A DNA stretch of 46,082 bases from Candidatus Poribacteria bacterium. Its GTDB lineage: Bacteria > Poribacteria > WGA-4E > WGA-3G. Shown here in pieces: positions 1-8,903 of the stretch. Below the pieces are notes generated by a model. That model saw only the letters and a list, made by a program, of their open reading frames with translations. It was not told where the DNA came from and made no database searches. Each line of letters begins with the position of its first letter. Positions within the stretch are counted from its first letter, which is position 1. Location of the stretch: positions 13,614 to 59,695 of the forward strand of contig PYJC01000163.1 of NCBI GenBank assembly GCA_003635255.1, given 5' to 3'. The translations under genes and the position numbers were made by a program.

Positions 1-958
1 AACACAACGCCACTTGCTCGGTTGTACATGCACCCTCACCCTTAGAAAACCGCGCCGCCACAATCAGGAACAACGCGATAACACCCGAACTGTTCAGATA
101 ACCGTTGCTGCCATATCCCAACTTCCCACGCGCAACACCCTGGTGTCCAAGATGCTGAAAGGCATTCGAGACCTCCGCACCCAGTAAAATCAGCACCCAC
201 GTTGTATACGTCCAAATAGCGAGGATAATAAGCATCGCCAACGCACCATAGATGTCGCTATAATTCTTCCAGACGAGTTCAAGATAACTGCCGAACGCGA
301 GGCGCGCGATCTGGAACAGCGTCCCCGCAATGAACGTCCCTAACAGGGCCGCATTCCACTTCACTGTCGTATTCGGCATCGCGATGTACATCAAGAAAAA
401 AAGGCAGTAGACGAGCATCCACGGGAACACATGCGCAAACACCCAGTTCGTGGCGGTCGAAAAGAAGAGCCAGATGAGTAGCGGTCCTATGGACAACAAC
501 GTGTAAAAAACAGCATATTTCTGGAACGCTTGCATCACGGGTAACCGCCGTCGCGAACCCCAAATATCGTTGAAATGCTGCTCAACGGACATAAACAGCA
601 TCGTTGAAACGAGGAGAAACAGTAGGAACCCACCGACACCGAGTCCACGAAGATTTCTATTGGCAAAACCGGAGAGTTCTGATACAATCTCTTCAGCACC
701 ATAGCGTGGCAGGAAATTATCGCGCAGCGCAGCGATCAATGGAGAGTTACCGTCTTCAACAGCACCGAATGTCTTTAACAAAAACAGCGCGACAGCAGAC
801 AGCGGCACGAGACACAATAGTGTGTTAAACGCCAATGACGACGCTTGCTGCAGGCATTTGTGCGCCATAAATTGATGCCAGACGTTCACACTCAGCCGCG
901 AAGTTAACGTTCCAAGATTACTGAAGCGGTTGTCGTATTTTTCGGAAAGATTATTCAT
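1..958 (-). CDS. YihY/BrkB-family inner membrane protein (3' end cut by window)
   Basis: The open frame starts with ATG at 958 and runs off the window edge without a stop, giving 319 residues. It has several long hydrophobic segments typical of the YihY/BrkB (formerly 'RNase BN') family. These include a first segment after the motif SSLAFNTLLCLVPLSA, which matches the family's conserved A-Y/F-T-L-x-x-x-P-L pattern, and later GTFIAGTLFQIA and IYGALAMLIILAIWTY. The family is a polytopic inner membrane protein of unsettled function; the RNase assignment has been withdrawn. Only 34 bp separate it from the divergent methyltransferase start. The C-terminus is missing only because of the window edge. 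Family assignment is firm, biochemical role unknown. Confidence 0.88.
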   Translation of the reverse strand, partial: MNNLSEKYDNRFSNLGTLTSRLSVNVWHQFMAHKCLQQASSLAFNTLLCLVPLSAVALFLLKTFGAVEDGNSPLIAALRDNFLPRYGAEEIVSELSGFANRNLRGLGVGGFLLFLLVSTMLFMSVEQHFNDIWGSRRRLPVMQAFQKYAVFYTLLSIGPLLIWLFFSTATNWVFAHVFPWMLVYCLFFLMYIAMPNTTVKWNAALLGTFIAGTLFQIARLAFGSYLELVWKNYSDIYGALAMLIILAIWTYTTWVLILLGAEVSNAFQHLGHQGVARGKLGYGSNGYLNSSGVIALFLIVAARFSKGEGACTTEQVALC

Positions 959-992
959 AGTAGAAAGCCCATTGATAACCGACAACTATTCC

Positions 993-1682
993 ATGCCAGA
1001 TCTGATTTCACGCATAAAACGCAAACTCAGACAAAACCCGTTCTTATCCTACCTCATCGGATGCCCGTATCCCGCGCCCCGCTGGAACCGATGCGTCAAA
1101 CAACTCCTCCGTCAACTTGGTCCTGATGCGAATATCTTGGATCTCGGTGCCGGCAACCGCCGCCGCGCCCCGAATGTTATCAACCTCGAAATCGAAGCGA
1201 CCCCAGAAGTTGACATCATCGCGGATGGGCATCTCTTACCGTTTAAAGATAATACCTTTGATGCCGTGATCTCTGAAGCTGTACTGGAGCATGTCCACTC
1301 CCCGAACCGTGTTGTTTCGGAGATTTATCGGGTCCTGAAGCCCGGTGGCTATATCTGCGTTGCAGTCCCGTTTTTACAAGGTTACCACGCCTCGCCACAC
1401 GATTACCAGCGTTGGACCCTGCCCGGCATCGTCCAACTCTGTGCTGCATTTTCCGAAATCGAGAGTAGAGCGTGCGCAGGTCCTACGACCGCTTTACACT
1501 GGATCTTCCGAGAATACGTCGGACTTATCTGTTCTTTTGGTAGCCTACTCGTTGCGAAAGCAATCTCACTGCTTGTCGGATGGCTAACGTTTCCGTTGCT
1601 GTTACTGGATGCGGTATTGTCCCAACATAAAGATGCCCATATTCTGGCATCAGCTGTCTATTTTTTCGGAAAGAAGGAGTAA
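993..1682 (+). CDS. class I SAM-dependent methyltransferase
   Basis: The protein has about 229 residues with the Rossmann-type methyltransferase core. Motif I is NILDLGAGNRR (about residues 47-57), followed by an acidic ADGHLLPFKDNTFDAV segment, and the EIYRVLKPGGYI stretch is typical of UbiE/Methyltransf_11 enzymes. A hydrophobic C-terminal region (SLLVGWLTFPLLLLDAVL) suggests membrane association. The start is placed at the ATG at 993; an upstream in-frame TTG at 930 would run into the divergent yihY-like gene. No clear ribosome-binding site is visible. The substrate cannot be read from sequence. The family includes sugar, lipid and quinone methyltransferases, and the membrane-prone tail fits a lipid or cell-envelope substrate only weakly. 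Confidence 0.8.
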   Translation: MPDLISRIKRKLRQNPFLSYLIGCPYPAPRWNRCVKQLLRQLGPDANILDLGAGNRRRAPNVINLEIEATPEVDIIADGHLLPFKDNTFDAVISEAVLEHVHSPNRVVSEIYRVLKPGGYICVAVPFLQGYHASPHDYQRWTLPGIVQLCAAFSEIESRACAGPTTALHWIFREYVGLICSFGSLLVAKAISLLVGWLTFPLLLLDAVLSQHKDAHILASAVYFFGKKE

Positions 1683-1781
1683 GCGGTTCTCATCAACCGC
1701 ATTATATAGCATTTTATTCTGGGATGTCAAAAGAAATGTGAGAAATGGTTGTCAGGACTCAGGACTCAGTTGTCAGTAAGA

Positions 1782-1880
1782 GCAGTTTGAAACTGCGCCC
1801 CAAAATCGGTAGGCGCGGTTGAAAACCGCGCCAGATTCTACCTGATTCAAAAAAAAACGGCGAGGTTATAAACCTCGCCG
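1782..1880. repeat. cluster of three REP-like palindromes
   Basis: Three consecutive palindromes follow the pattern (G/C-rich arm)-GGTT-loop-AACC-(arm). The first is GCAGTTTGAAACTGC at 1782-1796. The second, at 1812-1832, has arms GGCGCGGTT/AACCGCGCC. The third, at 1859-1879, has arms GGCGAGGTT/AACCTCGCC. They belong to the dispersed hairpin family also seen at 7509-7537, 7623-7647, 23776-23804 and 25121-25144. Confidence 0.75.
1849..1880 (-). terminator. rho-independent terminator of rpsU-dsRBD operon
   Basis: Read on the minus strand, the palindrome with arms GGCGAGGTT/AACCTCGCC is followed by G and a run of T residues (the A-run at 1849-1857 on the plus strand). It lies 37 bp after the stop of the dsRBD gene. 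A repeat-family hairpin appears to serve as terminator here. Confidence 0.65.
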
Positions 1881-1916
1881 GCGAGAAAAAAGTTCAGCAT
1901 CGCGCAAAACGCGCTC

Positions 1917-2432
1917 CTACCGAAATGTAATCTTGTCCTTCTCTGCCTTCTCAAGTAGGCTCCGAACAATCTCTAACGTTAGTTTGGAGAGTTTTTCTGA
2001 AAACTCGGCATCCGTGAGGGTCCGATATCGTGAGGGTTGTGATGCAGTGAGCCGTTCGTTGGCAATCGCCAATGCACTGGACACGAGCGGCATAGGCACC
2101 TCAATCGGCACAGCCACAAGTGCGTCGGTAGGTGCGGATGCAGGCGGCGTATCCACTGTATCCCCCGCTAAAAAACTTTCACGGCGTGAATTGATTTCGG
2201 CTAACACTTGCTGCGCGGCGACTTGGTGCGCAAATTTTTTTGAACCGGGGACGGGTTCCGGTGTCTCGTGGACATGTTCACCGTAGGACACTTTCACTTG
2301 CCACTGTGGAGCATCCGACGGACCGAGCTGCGTCTCGGTATAAACGGGTTGGCTCAGCCCACGTTCTTGGCAGTATTGAATTAAAATCCCCTTGTAATTT
2401 TCCGCAGCCGTATCGGTTGCCAAATCTGCCAT
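1917..2432 (-). CDS. stand-alone double-stranded RNA-binding domain protein
   Basis: The protein has 171 residues. Residues about 13-82 look like a DRBM fold: an N-terminal helix (YKGILIQYCQERGLSQPVY), a GPSDAPQW..V.V strand region and the diagnostic GSKKFAHQVAAQQVL helix with the KK pair that contacts RNA phosphates. This matches the C-terminal dsRBD of RNase III, but no nuclease domain is present. The rest is a proline/alanine-rich linker and a short charged C-terminal helical region (FSEKLSKLTLEIVRSLLEKAEK). It starts 20 bp after the rpsU stop on the same strand, so both are probably co-transcribed. A role in ribosome assembly or RNA metabolism is plausible from context, but no specific function can be assigned. 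Confidence 0.72.
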   Translation of the reverse strand: MADLATDTAAENYKGILIQYCQERGLSQPVYTETQLGPSDAPQWQVKVSYGEHVHETPEPVPGSKKFAHQVAAQQVLAEINSRRESFLAGDTVDTPPASAPTDALVAVPIEVPMPLVSSALAIANERLTASQPSRYRTLTDAEFSEKLSKLTLEIVRSLLEKAEKDKITFR

Positions 2433-2452
2433 TCATCTCTCCTTGTATGGTC

Positions 2453-2692
2453 TTAGTGCGAACCACCGCCGCCGCCACTGTTATTAAAGTGTGGACGATC
2501 CCCCATTCTGCGGGGTTTGACTTTCCGCTGCCGTTTCATTTCGATCCGACGCCGTTTCTCGCTCGGCTTCTCATAGAAACTCCGCTTTTTAATTTCTGTA
2601 ACGATACCCGCCTTACCGCACATCTTTTTAAAACGTGCCAGGGCGCGATCAAACGCTTCACCTGAATCTACACTCACTTCAACTTGAACCAT
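2453..2692 (-). CDS. rpsU: 30S ribosomal protein S21
   Basis: The 79-residue protein starts MVQVEVSVDSGEAFDRALARFKK and continues with a basic KKRSFYEKPSEKRRRIEMKRQRK helix, the standard bS21 pattern; the rest is basic with a glycine-rich tail (NNSGGGGGSH). S21 sits on the small-subunit platform near the anti-Shine-Dalgarno end of 16S rRNA and helps start translation. The tail is longer than in Escherichia coli S21, as in several other phyla. GGAGG lies upstream of the ATG. A consensus promoter at 2740-2768 reads into it, and the dsRBD gene follows in the same operon. Confidence 0.95.
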   Translation of the reverse strand: MVQVEVSVDSGEAFDRALARFKKMCGKAGIVTEIKKRSFYEKPSEKRRRIEMKRQRKVKPRRMGDRPHFNNSGGGGGSH

Positions 2693-2739
2693 TTTTTTAA
2701 GCCTCCATTAGAATTTAAAATCGTGAAAACATCTCATAA

Positions 2740-2768
2740 ATTGTATCACATCTCAGCACAGATGTCAA
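2740..2768 (-). promoter_or_regulatory. sigma-70 promoter of rpsU
   Basis: On the minus strand TTGACA (2763-2768) and TACAAT (2740-2745) are separated by exactly 17 bp, about 50 bp upstream of the rpsU start. This is one of the best promoters in the window. Confidence 0.75.
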
Positions 2769-3002
2769 ATAATTCTTTTCTTTCAATAAATCCAGTTCGG
2801 TTAGAAAGGCAGATCGCATTTGACGGCTGATAACTGATGGCTGACAGCCAATTTACTGAAAACTGAGCACCGATAACTGACAACTAACAGCCACTTGAGA
2901 ATTTACCAACAATTCGCTATACTCATTCACCAAATCTCCGGGCAGGAGGTTTCCTCGTCTTTTAAGGCGAGGAGGAATGCCTGCTCCTTGCATAAAATTT
3001 CC

Positions 3003-3031
3003 TTGACAAAATATCTCAAAAGTGTTAGAAT
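3003..3031 (+). promoter_or_regulatory. sigma-70 promoter inside the IS-like element
   Basis: TTGACA (3003-3008) and TAGAAT (3026-3031) are separated by 17 bp. It points at the ORF-less region 3037-3335 and then the TauE gene, so it may drive a small RNA, the transporter gene, or both. Confidence 0.65.
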
Positions 3032-3036
3032 ATTCC

Positions 3037-3335
3037 CTGTAGTGTAAGGTTGCAAGTTATGCGGCTGTTTCGCTATCCCCGTGTGCGACTTGTGTAAAGC
3101 TACAGCACAATACGGAAAAGAAACAGATAGACGCTGGTGGTGGAGATGCTTGGGTGTAATGGGAAACGAAATCGCGTAACTGCACGTTCCCACAATAGCA
3201 CTCGTATATTTTTAGGGCTGCTTGAGCCCTTCGTGGAGAGCGGTGGGTTGCCACCCTCTATGAAGCGAGAAACTTGTCGGTAGACCGACAGGAAACCTGT
3301 TTTCTTAACAGGTCTCCCCCGGCTTTAGTCAGGGG
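3037..3335 (+). ncRNA. candidate structured RNA (omega/reRNA-like) from the IS-like element
   Basis: This roughly 300-nt stretch begins 6 bp after a good promoter, has no convincing ORF and contains serial hairpins: GGGCTGC-TTGAGCCC (3214-3228), GGTGGGTTGCCACC (3242-3255), TTGTCGGTAGACCGACAGG (3274-3292), AACCTGTT-TTCTTAACAGGT (3294-3312) and the 3' CCCC...GGGG hairpin. Such hairpin-rich RNA ending at an IS200/IS605 right end is the arrangement of TnpB/IscB guide RNAs. Assignment is by analogy only; no covariance model was run. Confidence 0.35.
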
Positions 3336-3361
3336 TACTTGACCAAAAAGGAGGCATCCCC

Positions 3362-4117
3362 ATCTACGAAATCCTTGCCCTCTGCTTCGGCGCATGGCTT
3401 ACCGGTGTCAGCAAAGCCGGTTTCGGCGGCGGTATCGGTATGATTGTCGTCCCGATGTTCACACACTTCCGCAGCGCACGGAACGTTATCGGACTTATGC
3501 TCCTGTTGCTCTTTTCAACGGATATTCTCTCGCTCCGCCACTACTGGAAACGATGGCACCGCCAAAACGTCATACGCCTCATCCTCGGTTCTGTCCTCGG
3601 TATCGCTCTCGCAAGCCTAATTTTAAAGGACATCTCCGATGTTCATCTAAAGAAGGTGATCGGCGGCATCGCGTGTCTCTTTGCCATACTTGAATCCTTG
3701 CGTCCATACTGGCAACCGTTGCTCGGAAACTCGGAGGAACCGAACAGCACAGCACTCCAATTCAAAAGGTGGCAAGGGCTTCTTGCAGGGATGTTTGCCG
3801 GGGCATTTTCAACGCTTGCGCACATGGGTGGACTCGTTGTCGTGATGTATCTCCTTCCGCAACGTCTCAGTAACACCACCTTCGTCGCGACGACAACCGC
3901 TACCTATTTTTCACTCAATTTCATCAAAATCCCGTTCTATTATCAACTCGATCTTTTCTCCTTTGAGATTCTGATTGAAGCCATCGCGCTCTTGCCGTTC
4001 ATTGGACTCGGCGTGCTAACCGGTATTGCGTTGAACAATCGTGTGCCGGAACGCCTCTTTTCAAGGATCGTCCTGTTCTTCCTATTCGCCACAGGTCTAC
4101 ATCTACTCTTTAGTTGA
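3362..4117 (+). CDS. TauE/SafE (TSUP) membrane transporter, non-canonical start
   Basis: The frame encodes about 251 residues of a TSUP-family anion exporter or uptake protein: GAWLTGVSKAGFGGGIGMIVVP near the N-terminus matches the conserved glycine-rich loop, followed by repeated hydrophobic segments and a second inner repeat (GLLAGMFAGAFSTLAHMGG). The family moves sulfite, sulfoacetate or other small anions. No in-frame ATG, GTG or TTG exists between the stop at 3326 and the ATG at 3440; starting at 3440 would cut off half of the first conserved segment. A strong AAGGAGG (3348-3354) lies 7 nt before ATC at 3362, so translation probably starts at that ATC, or the start codon has been mutated. 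The IS-like element ends just upstream. Confidence 0.75.
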   Translation: MYEILALCFGAWLTGVSKAGFGGGIGMIVVPMFTHFRSARNVIGLMLLLLFSTDILSLRHYWKRWHRQNVIRLILGSVLGIALASLILKDISDVHLKKVIGGIACLFAILESLRPYWQPLLGNSEEPNSTALQFKRWQGLLAGMFAGAFSTLAHMGGLVVVMYLLPQRLSNTTFVATTTATYFSLNFIKIPFYYQLDLFSFEILIEAIALLPFIGLGVLTGIALNNRVPERLFSRIVLFFLFATGLHLLFS

Positions 4118-4216
4118 TTAGTCGTCGGTTGCCAGTTATCAGTTTTCAGGAAAGAGGTGTTCTGGTGAATCAAAGTTCTCTTAGACTGAATACTGACAAC
4201 TGAGTACTGACAACCA
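4118..4216. repeat. CTGA-type intergenic repeat patch
   Basis: The stretch contains repeated forms of CAGTTATCAGTTTTCAG, GACTGAATACTGACAACTGA and GTACTGACAACC. It is one of at least a dozen patches with the same word set between genes of this window. Confidence 0.6.
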
Positions 4217-4223
4217 AAAAATA

Positions 4224-4252
4224 TTGAGGTATTTCCAAAAATCCTGTATAAT
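4224..4252 (+). promoter_or_regulatory. promoter of the oxidoreductase gene
   Basis: TTGAGG (4224-4229), 17-bp spacer and perfect TATAAT (4247-4252), 36 bp before the ATG at 4289. Confidence 0.65.
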
Positions 4253-4288
4253 ACAACCCACAACAAAACACAGACGAGGTCAAAAATA

Positions 4289-5278
4289 ATGAACTTAAAA
4301 TGGGGCGTGCTAGGCGCGGGGAGCGTCGCACAACGCCGAGCAATGCCAGCAATCAACAAAGCAGATGGTGCAGAACTTCACGCACTCCTCTCACGCGATA
4401 CCGCACGCGCGGAACGACTCGCACGCGAACACGGCGCAACTAAAGCCTATACCACCGTTGACACACTCCTCGGAGACGACACACTCAATGCGATTTACAT
4501 CTCAACACCCGTTCATCTACACTGCGAACAAGTTATCGCCGCAGCAGAACGCGGCTTGCACGTACTTTGCGATAAACCGATGGCACTCACGCCACAAGAA
4601 TGCAGGGAAATGATCGCCGCCTGCGATGCCAACGGTGTGCATCTACAGATCTGTTTCCTATTCCGATTCCACTCCTGTTTCCAGCAGATCCGAACGTGGA
4701 TAGGTGAGGGACATTTCGGACAGCTCGTGCATGGACGTATGCCGTTCCTGAAACAGTATCAACTCGTCCCAGACGAATGGCGCGCACAACCCGAAAAGGG
4801 CGGCGGCGGATGCCTCATGGATCTCGGTCCGCACAGTGTAGATCTGTTACGCTATCTTATCGGTGAAGTGAATGCAGTTAGTGCGTTCTATAACAGCACA
4901 ACGCAAGGCACCGCTGTTGAAGAGACTGGCGGTATTTTCATGCGTTTCGATAACGGCGCACAAGCGTTCACAGACCTCAGTTTCTCGGTTCCGCAGTGCG
5001 ACATCGTGTTAGAACTCTATGGGACAGAAGGCACCGTCTGTGTTTACAACGACGACGGCTGGAAAATCAAAACCTACTTCGACGGTGAACAGCAGTTGAT
5101 TGCCTCGCAATACGAGGACCTATATCAGTGTCAGTTCGAGCATTTCGCGGCGTGTGTCGGAAAAGGTGCAACTCCGATCACGACCGGCATTGATGGGTTA
5201 AGAGCAAACGAGATTCTCGCCGCCGCTTACCGCGCCGGTAAAACCGGACGAGTGGAACCGTGTCCCGCTGTAGGATAG
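4289..5278 (+). CDS. Gfo/Idh/MocA-family NAD(P)-dependent oxidoreductase
   Basis: The protein has 329 residues. The N-terminal Rossmann domain starts with WGVLGAGSVAQ (dinucleotide-binding GxGxxA type). The catalytic-lysine motif appears as CDKPMALT (about residues 94-101), corresponding to the family EKP. The C-terminal domain contains GGGCLMDLGPHSVDLLRYLIG, the G-G-x3-D-x-x-x-H motif of the active site. Members oxidise or reduce sugars, inositols and related polyols; the exact substrate cannot be read here. It sits alone behind its own promoter, so neighbours do not help. The start at 4289 fits the family N-terminus exactly. Confidence 0.9.
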   Translation: MNLKWGVLGAGSVAQRRAMPAINKADGAELHALLSRDTARAERLAREHGATKAYTTVDTLLGDDTLNAIYISTPVHLHCEQVIAAAERGLHVLCDKPMALTPQECREMIAACDANGVHLQICFLFRFHSCFQQIRTWIGEGHFGQLVHGRMPFLKQYQLVPDEWRAQPEKGGGGCLMDLGPHSVDLLRYLIGEVNAVSAFYNSTTQGTAVEETGGIFMRFDNGAQAFTDLSFSVPQCDIVLELYGTEGTVCVYNDDGWKIKTYFDGEQQLIASQYEDLYQCQFEHFAACVGKGATPITTGIDGLRANEILAAAYRAGKTGRVEPCPAVG

Positions 5279-5320
5279 CCATCAGCTAACCCTCATCTAA
5301 CCCCACGATCTATGTCAAAA

Positions 5321-5392
5321 TGGCACACTCTATTCAAATATCATTTTAAAAACGACAATTTGTCACATCTAAAAACCTGCCAAAATGTCACA
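5321..5392 (+). promoter_or_regulatory. candidate enhancer sites upstream of the groESL sigma-54 promoter
   Basis: TGKCACA occurs at 5321-5327, 5361-5367 and 5386-5392. The last lies in AATGT-CAC-ACATT, a perfect 5-bp inverted repeat. The sites lie about 50-110 bp upstream of the -24 element, a usual distance for bacterial enhancer-binding proteins. Function is inferred. Confidence 0.4.
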
Positions 5393-5432
5393 CATTCCGC
5401 TTTAACCCTGATAATCTGGGAATTCCAGAGAT

Positions 5433-5448
5433 TGGCACGAAAATTGCT
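5433..5448 (+). promoter_or_regulatory. sigma-54 (-24/-12) promoter of groESL
   Basis: TGGCAC-GAAAA-TTGCT matches the sigma-54 consensus TGGCAC-N5-TTGCW at every defined position, with 10 nt between the GG and the GC. Expected transcription start is about 5459, leaving a leader of about 100 nt before groES. No CIRCE (HrcA) inverted repeat is visible in the leader or upstream. Confidence 0.72.
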
Positions 5449-5561
5449 ACTGATTGTATGTATAAAGGTGGTGTTTTTTGCCATCTCAATAGAGATTCAT
5501 AGGAGGCATACGTGCCTCTGTTTACAATTTTTACGCCAAACTCAAGGAGGAATTCAACGAC

Positions 5562-7497
<1,936 letters not shown>

Positions 7498-7508
7498 ACC
7501 ATACATGC

Positions 7509-7537
7509 ATGGGTAGCGAGGTTACAAACCGTGCTAC
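7509..7537. repeat. palindrome of the dispersed hairpin family
   Basis: Arms GGGTAGCGAGGTT and AACCGTGCTACCC around ACA, immediately upstream of the groEL terminator. Confidence 0.6.
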
Positions 7538-7541
7538 CCAA

Positions 7542-7581
7542 AAAGCGAAGGCGGGGTACTAAACCCCGTCTCGCTTTTTTT
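7542..7581 (+). terminator. rho-independent terminator of groESL
   Basis: Stem GCGA-GGCGGGGT pairing with ACCCCGTC-TCGC (loop around ACTAA) followed by a run of seven T. Confidence 0.85.
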
Positions 7582-7622
7582 AAGACGCTTGACGCTCAGC
7601 GGTCAGTTTGTCCCAGTCCTTA

Positions 7623-7647
7623 TAGGAGCGGTTTGAAACCGTTCCTA
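7623..7647. repeat. palindrome of the dispersed hairpin family
   Basis: TAGGAGCGGTTT-G-AAACCGTTCCTA, nearly perfect 12-bp arms, between the convergent groEL and glycosyltransferase genes. Confidence 0.65.
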
Positions 7648-7673
7648 CTGACAACCATTCCCCTAAGAACCAA

Positions 7674-8807
7674 CTATCCATCACCCATTAAAAACCGCTC
7701 ACACTCCCGAAGCACAGTAGAGACCTCAATGGTATGCATACACGGCGATGTCCCGTCAGGTAACGCCTGACATCCGTATTCAAACCCTAAATTCAGACAC
7801 GGACTACACGGCATCTCTCCACGAACGATACCCGCATTACGGCTCCAAGGTCCCCACTGTGCAACATTTGTCGGACCGTGCAACCCGATCACCGGCACCC
7901 CGATCGCAGCGGCGAGATGCATCGGACCGCAATTGCCAGTCACAACTAACGCTGCATCCGCAAAAAGCGCAGCGAGTTGGTTAACGTCTGTCTGTCCCGC
8001 AAACACGACTGCTCGATGCCTCGTCCGTGCCGCAATCGCCTCGGAGACTTGAACCTCATCAGGCGCGCCTGTCAAGATAATCTGCACCCCGTGGCGTTCA
8101 ACAAGCAGGTCTGCTAATGCAATGTAGTGCTCTTGGGGCCACCGTCTACGCGGTTCACGACGCCTACCTGCTTCGGGATGTAGAACCACAAACGGCACAT
8201 CAAGCGAGACCCGTTCTTTAACCAAAGCCTCGCGAACCCACGTACGCACTGTCTCGCCGAACCATGTTTCAAGCGTGAACTCTTGTGTCGGACACGCCAG
8301 TTGCATCGCGATGTCCAAGAAGTTTCGCACTTCGTGCCGTCCTTGAATGTGTTCAACTGTCTCTGTGAAGAGAAAATGACGGTATTGTCCTTTCGTCCGA
8401 AATCCGACCCGTACAGGGGCACCGGTAACGTAGGCAAGGAGTACACTCAATCGGGGCCAATGCTCCAAGTCGATTGCCCAATCGAACCGCTCGCGATAGA
8501 GCACTGCAAATAGCCGATACATCGGCATTCGGAAAGAAATACGCTTATCAATATAGGGACAGTCCGCTAAATAACTCAGATTGGTCGGGGATGCTAACAT
8601 TGTGAATTCGGCATCTGGAAAAGCGTGCCGTATGGCACGGATGGTCGGGACAGCCAGAATAGTATCACCCAATGCAGAGAGTTGGATAAAAAGAATTTTT
8701 TTCGGGATCTGTGGGACTCGGACGCGCCTACAGAATAGGCTGAGCACGGCACAGAGTGGGACACCGAGGTACCGGTCTAAGTATTGCTGAAAACGACTGG
8801 ATTGCAT
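7674..8807 (-). CDS. glycosyltransferase family 9 (heptosyltransferase-like)
   Basis: The 377-residue protein has the ADP-heptose:LPS heptosyltransferase architecture. The N-terminal half begins KKILFIQLSALGDTILAVPTIRAI, the conserved GDxxxxxP loop. The C-terminal half has VVLHPEAGRRREPRRRWP and VVTGNCGPMHLAAAIGVPVIGLHGPT, typical for the donor-binding domain. Family members transfer heptose or related sugars onto lipopolysaccharide core at the inner membrane face. A four-Cys cluster near the C-terminus (CSPCLNLGFEYGCQ...SPC) is frequent in this family. No neighbouring LPS genes are present, so the precise sugar is unknown. No clear Shine-Dalgarno precedes the ATG. Confidence 0.88.
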   Translation of the reverse strand: MQSSRFQQYLDRYLGVPLCAVLSLFCRRVRVPQIPKKILFIQLSALGDTILAVPTIRAIRHAFPDAEFTMLASPTNLSYLADCPYIDKRISFRMPMYRLFAVLYRERFDWAIDLEHWPRLSVLLAYVTGAPVRVGFRTKGQYRHFLFTETVEHIQGRHEVRNFLDIAMQLACPTQEFTLETWFGETVRTWVREALVKERVSLDVPFVVLHPEAGRRREPRRRWPQEHYIALADLLVERHGVQIILTGAPDEVQVSEAIAARTRHRAVVFAGQTDVNQLAALFADAALVVTGNCGPMHLAAAIGVPVIGLHGPTNVAQWGPWSRNAGIVRGEMPCSPCLNLGFEYGCQALPDGTSPCMHTIEVSTVLRECERFLMGDG

Positions 8808-8837
8808 AATGGTTGTCAGGGGAATGGTTTTCAGTTT

Positions 8838-8903
8838 TCAGTGCGATTTTTCTGCGAAAAATCTTTCAGTCGTCAGTGCGGTTTTCTACGAAAACCTTTC
8901 AGT
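8838..8903 (-). repeat. two tandem copies of a 31-33 bp intergenic repeat unit
   Basis: Units at 8838-8870 and 8873-8903 read, on the minus strand, ACTGAAA-(A/G)-TTTTTCGCAGAAAAA-type palindrome-CGCACTGA. A third copy of the same unit lies on the plus strand at 35509-35541. The core is a palindrome such as GGTTTTC-GTAG-AAAACC. Confidence 0.65.

Larger units (their letters stand above)
2936..3340. mobile_element. non-autonomous IS200/IS605-like element (no transposase)
   Basis: The left part (2941-2992) forms an imperfect hairpin: an outer GGCAGG/CCTGC pair and an inner TTCCTCG/CGAGGAGGAA pair around CTTTTAAGG. The right part (3314-3335) forms the CCCC-CGGCTTTAGTC-A-GGGG hairpin typical of the right end of IS200/IS605 and TnpB-type elements. 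The motif ATGAAGCGAGAA at 3260-3271 resembles the conserved stretch upstream of such right ends. No tnpA or tnpB reading frame remains in the roughly 400 bp, so this would be a deletion derivative (PATE/MITE-like). The exact boundaries are inferred. An unrelated structured RNA locus is the main alternative. Confidence 0.5.
2693..3361. other. 669-bp gene-free stretch
   Basis: It holds, in order, the rpsU promoter (2740-2768, minus) and a patch of the CTGA-type intergenic repeat (about 2820-2893). Next come an IS200/IS605-like element without ORF (about 2936-3340) with an internal plus-strand promoter, and the Shine-Dalgarno sequence of the TauE gene (3347-3354). Short ORFs crossing it on the minus strand have no family resemblance. 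Confidence 0.7.

Noticed and set aside
2927..3254. Minus-strand ORFs of 65-88 codons across the IS-like element
   Set aside because: No resemblance to tnpA, tnpB or any family, no Shine-Dalgarno sequence, and they cross the hairpins and promoter.
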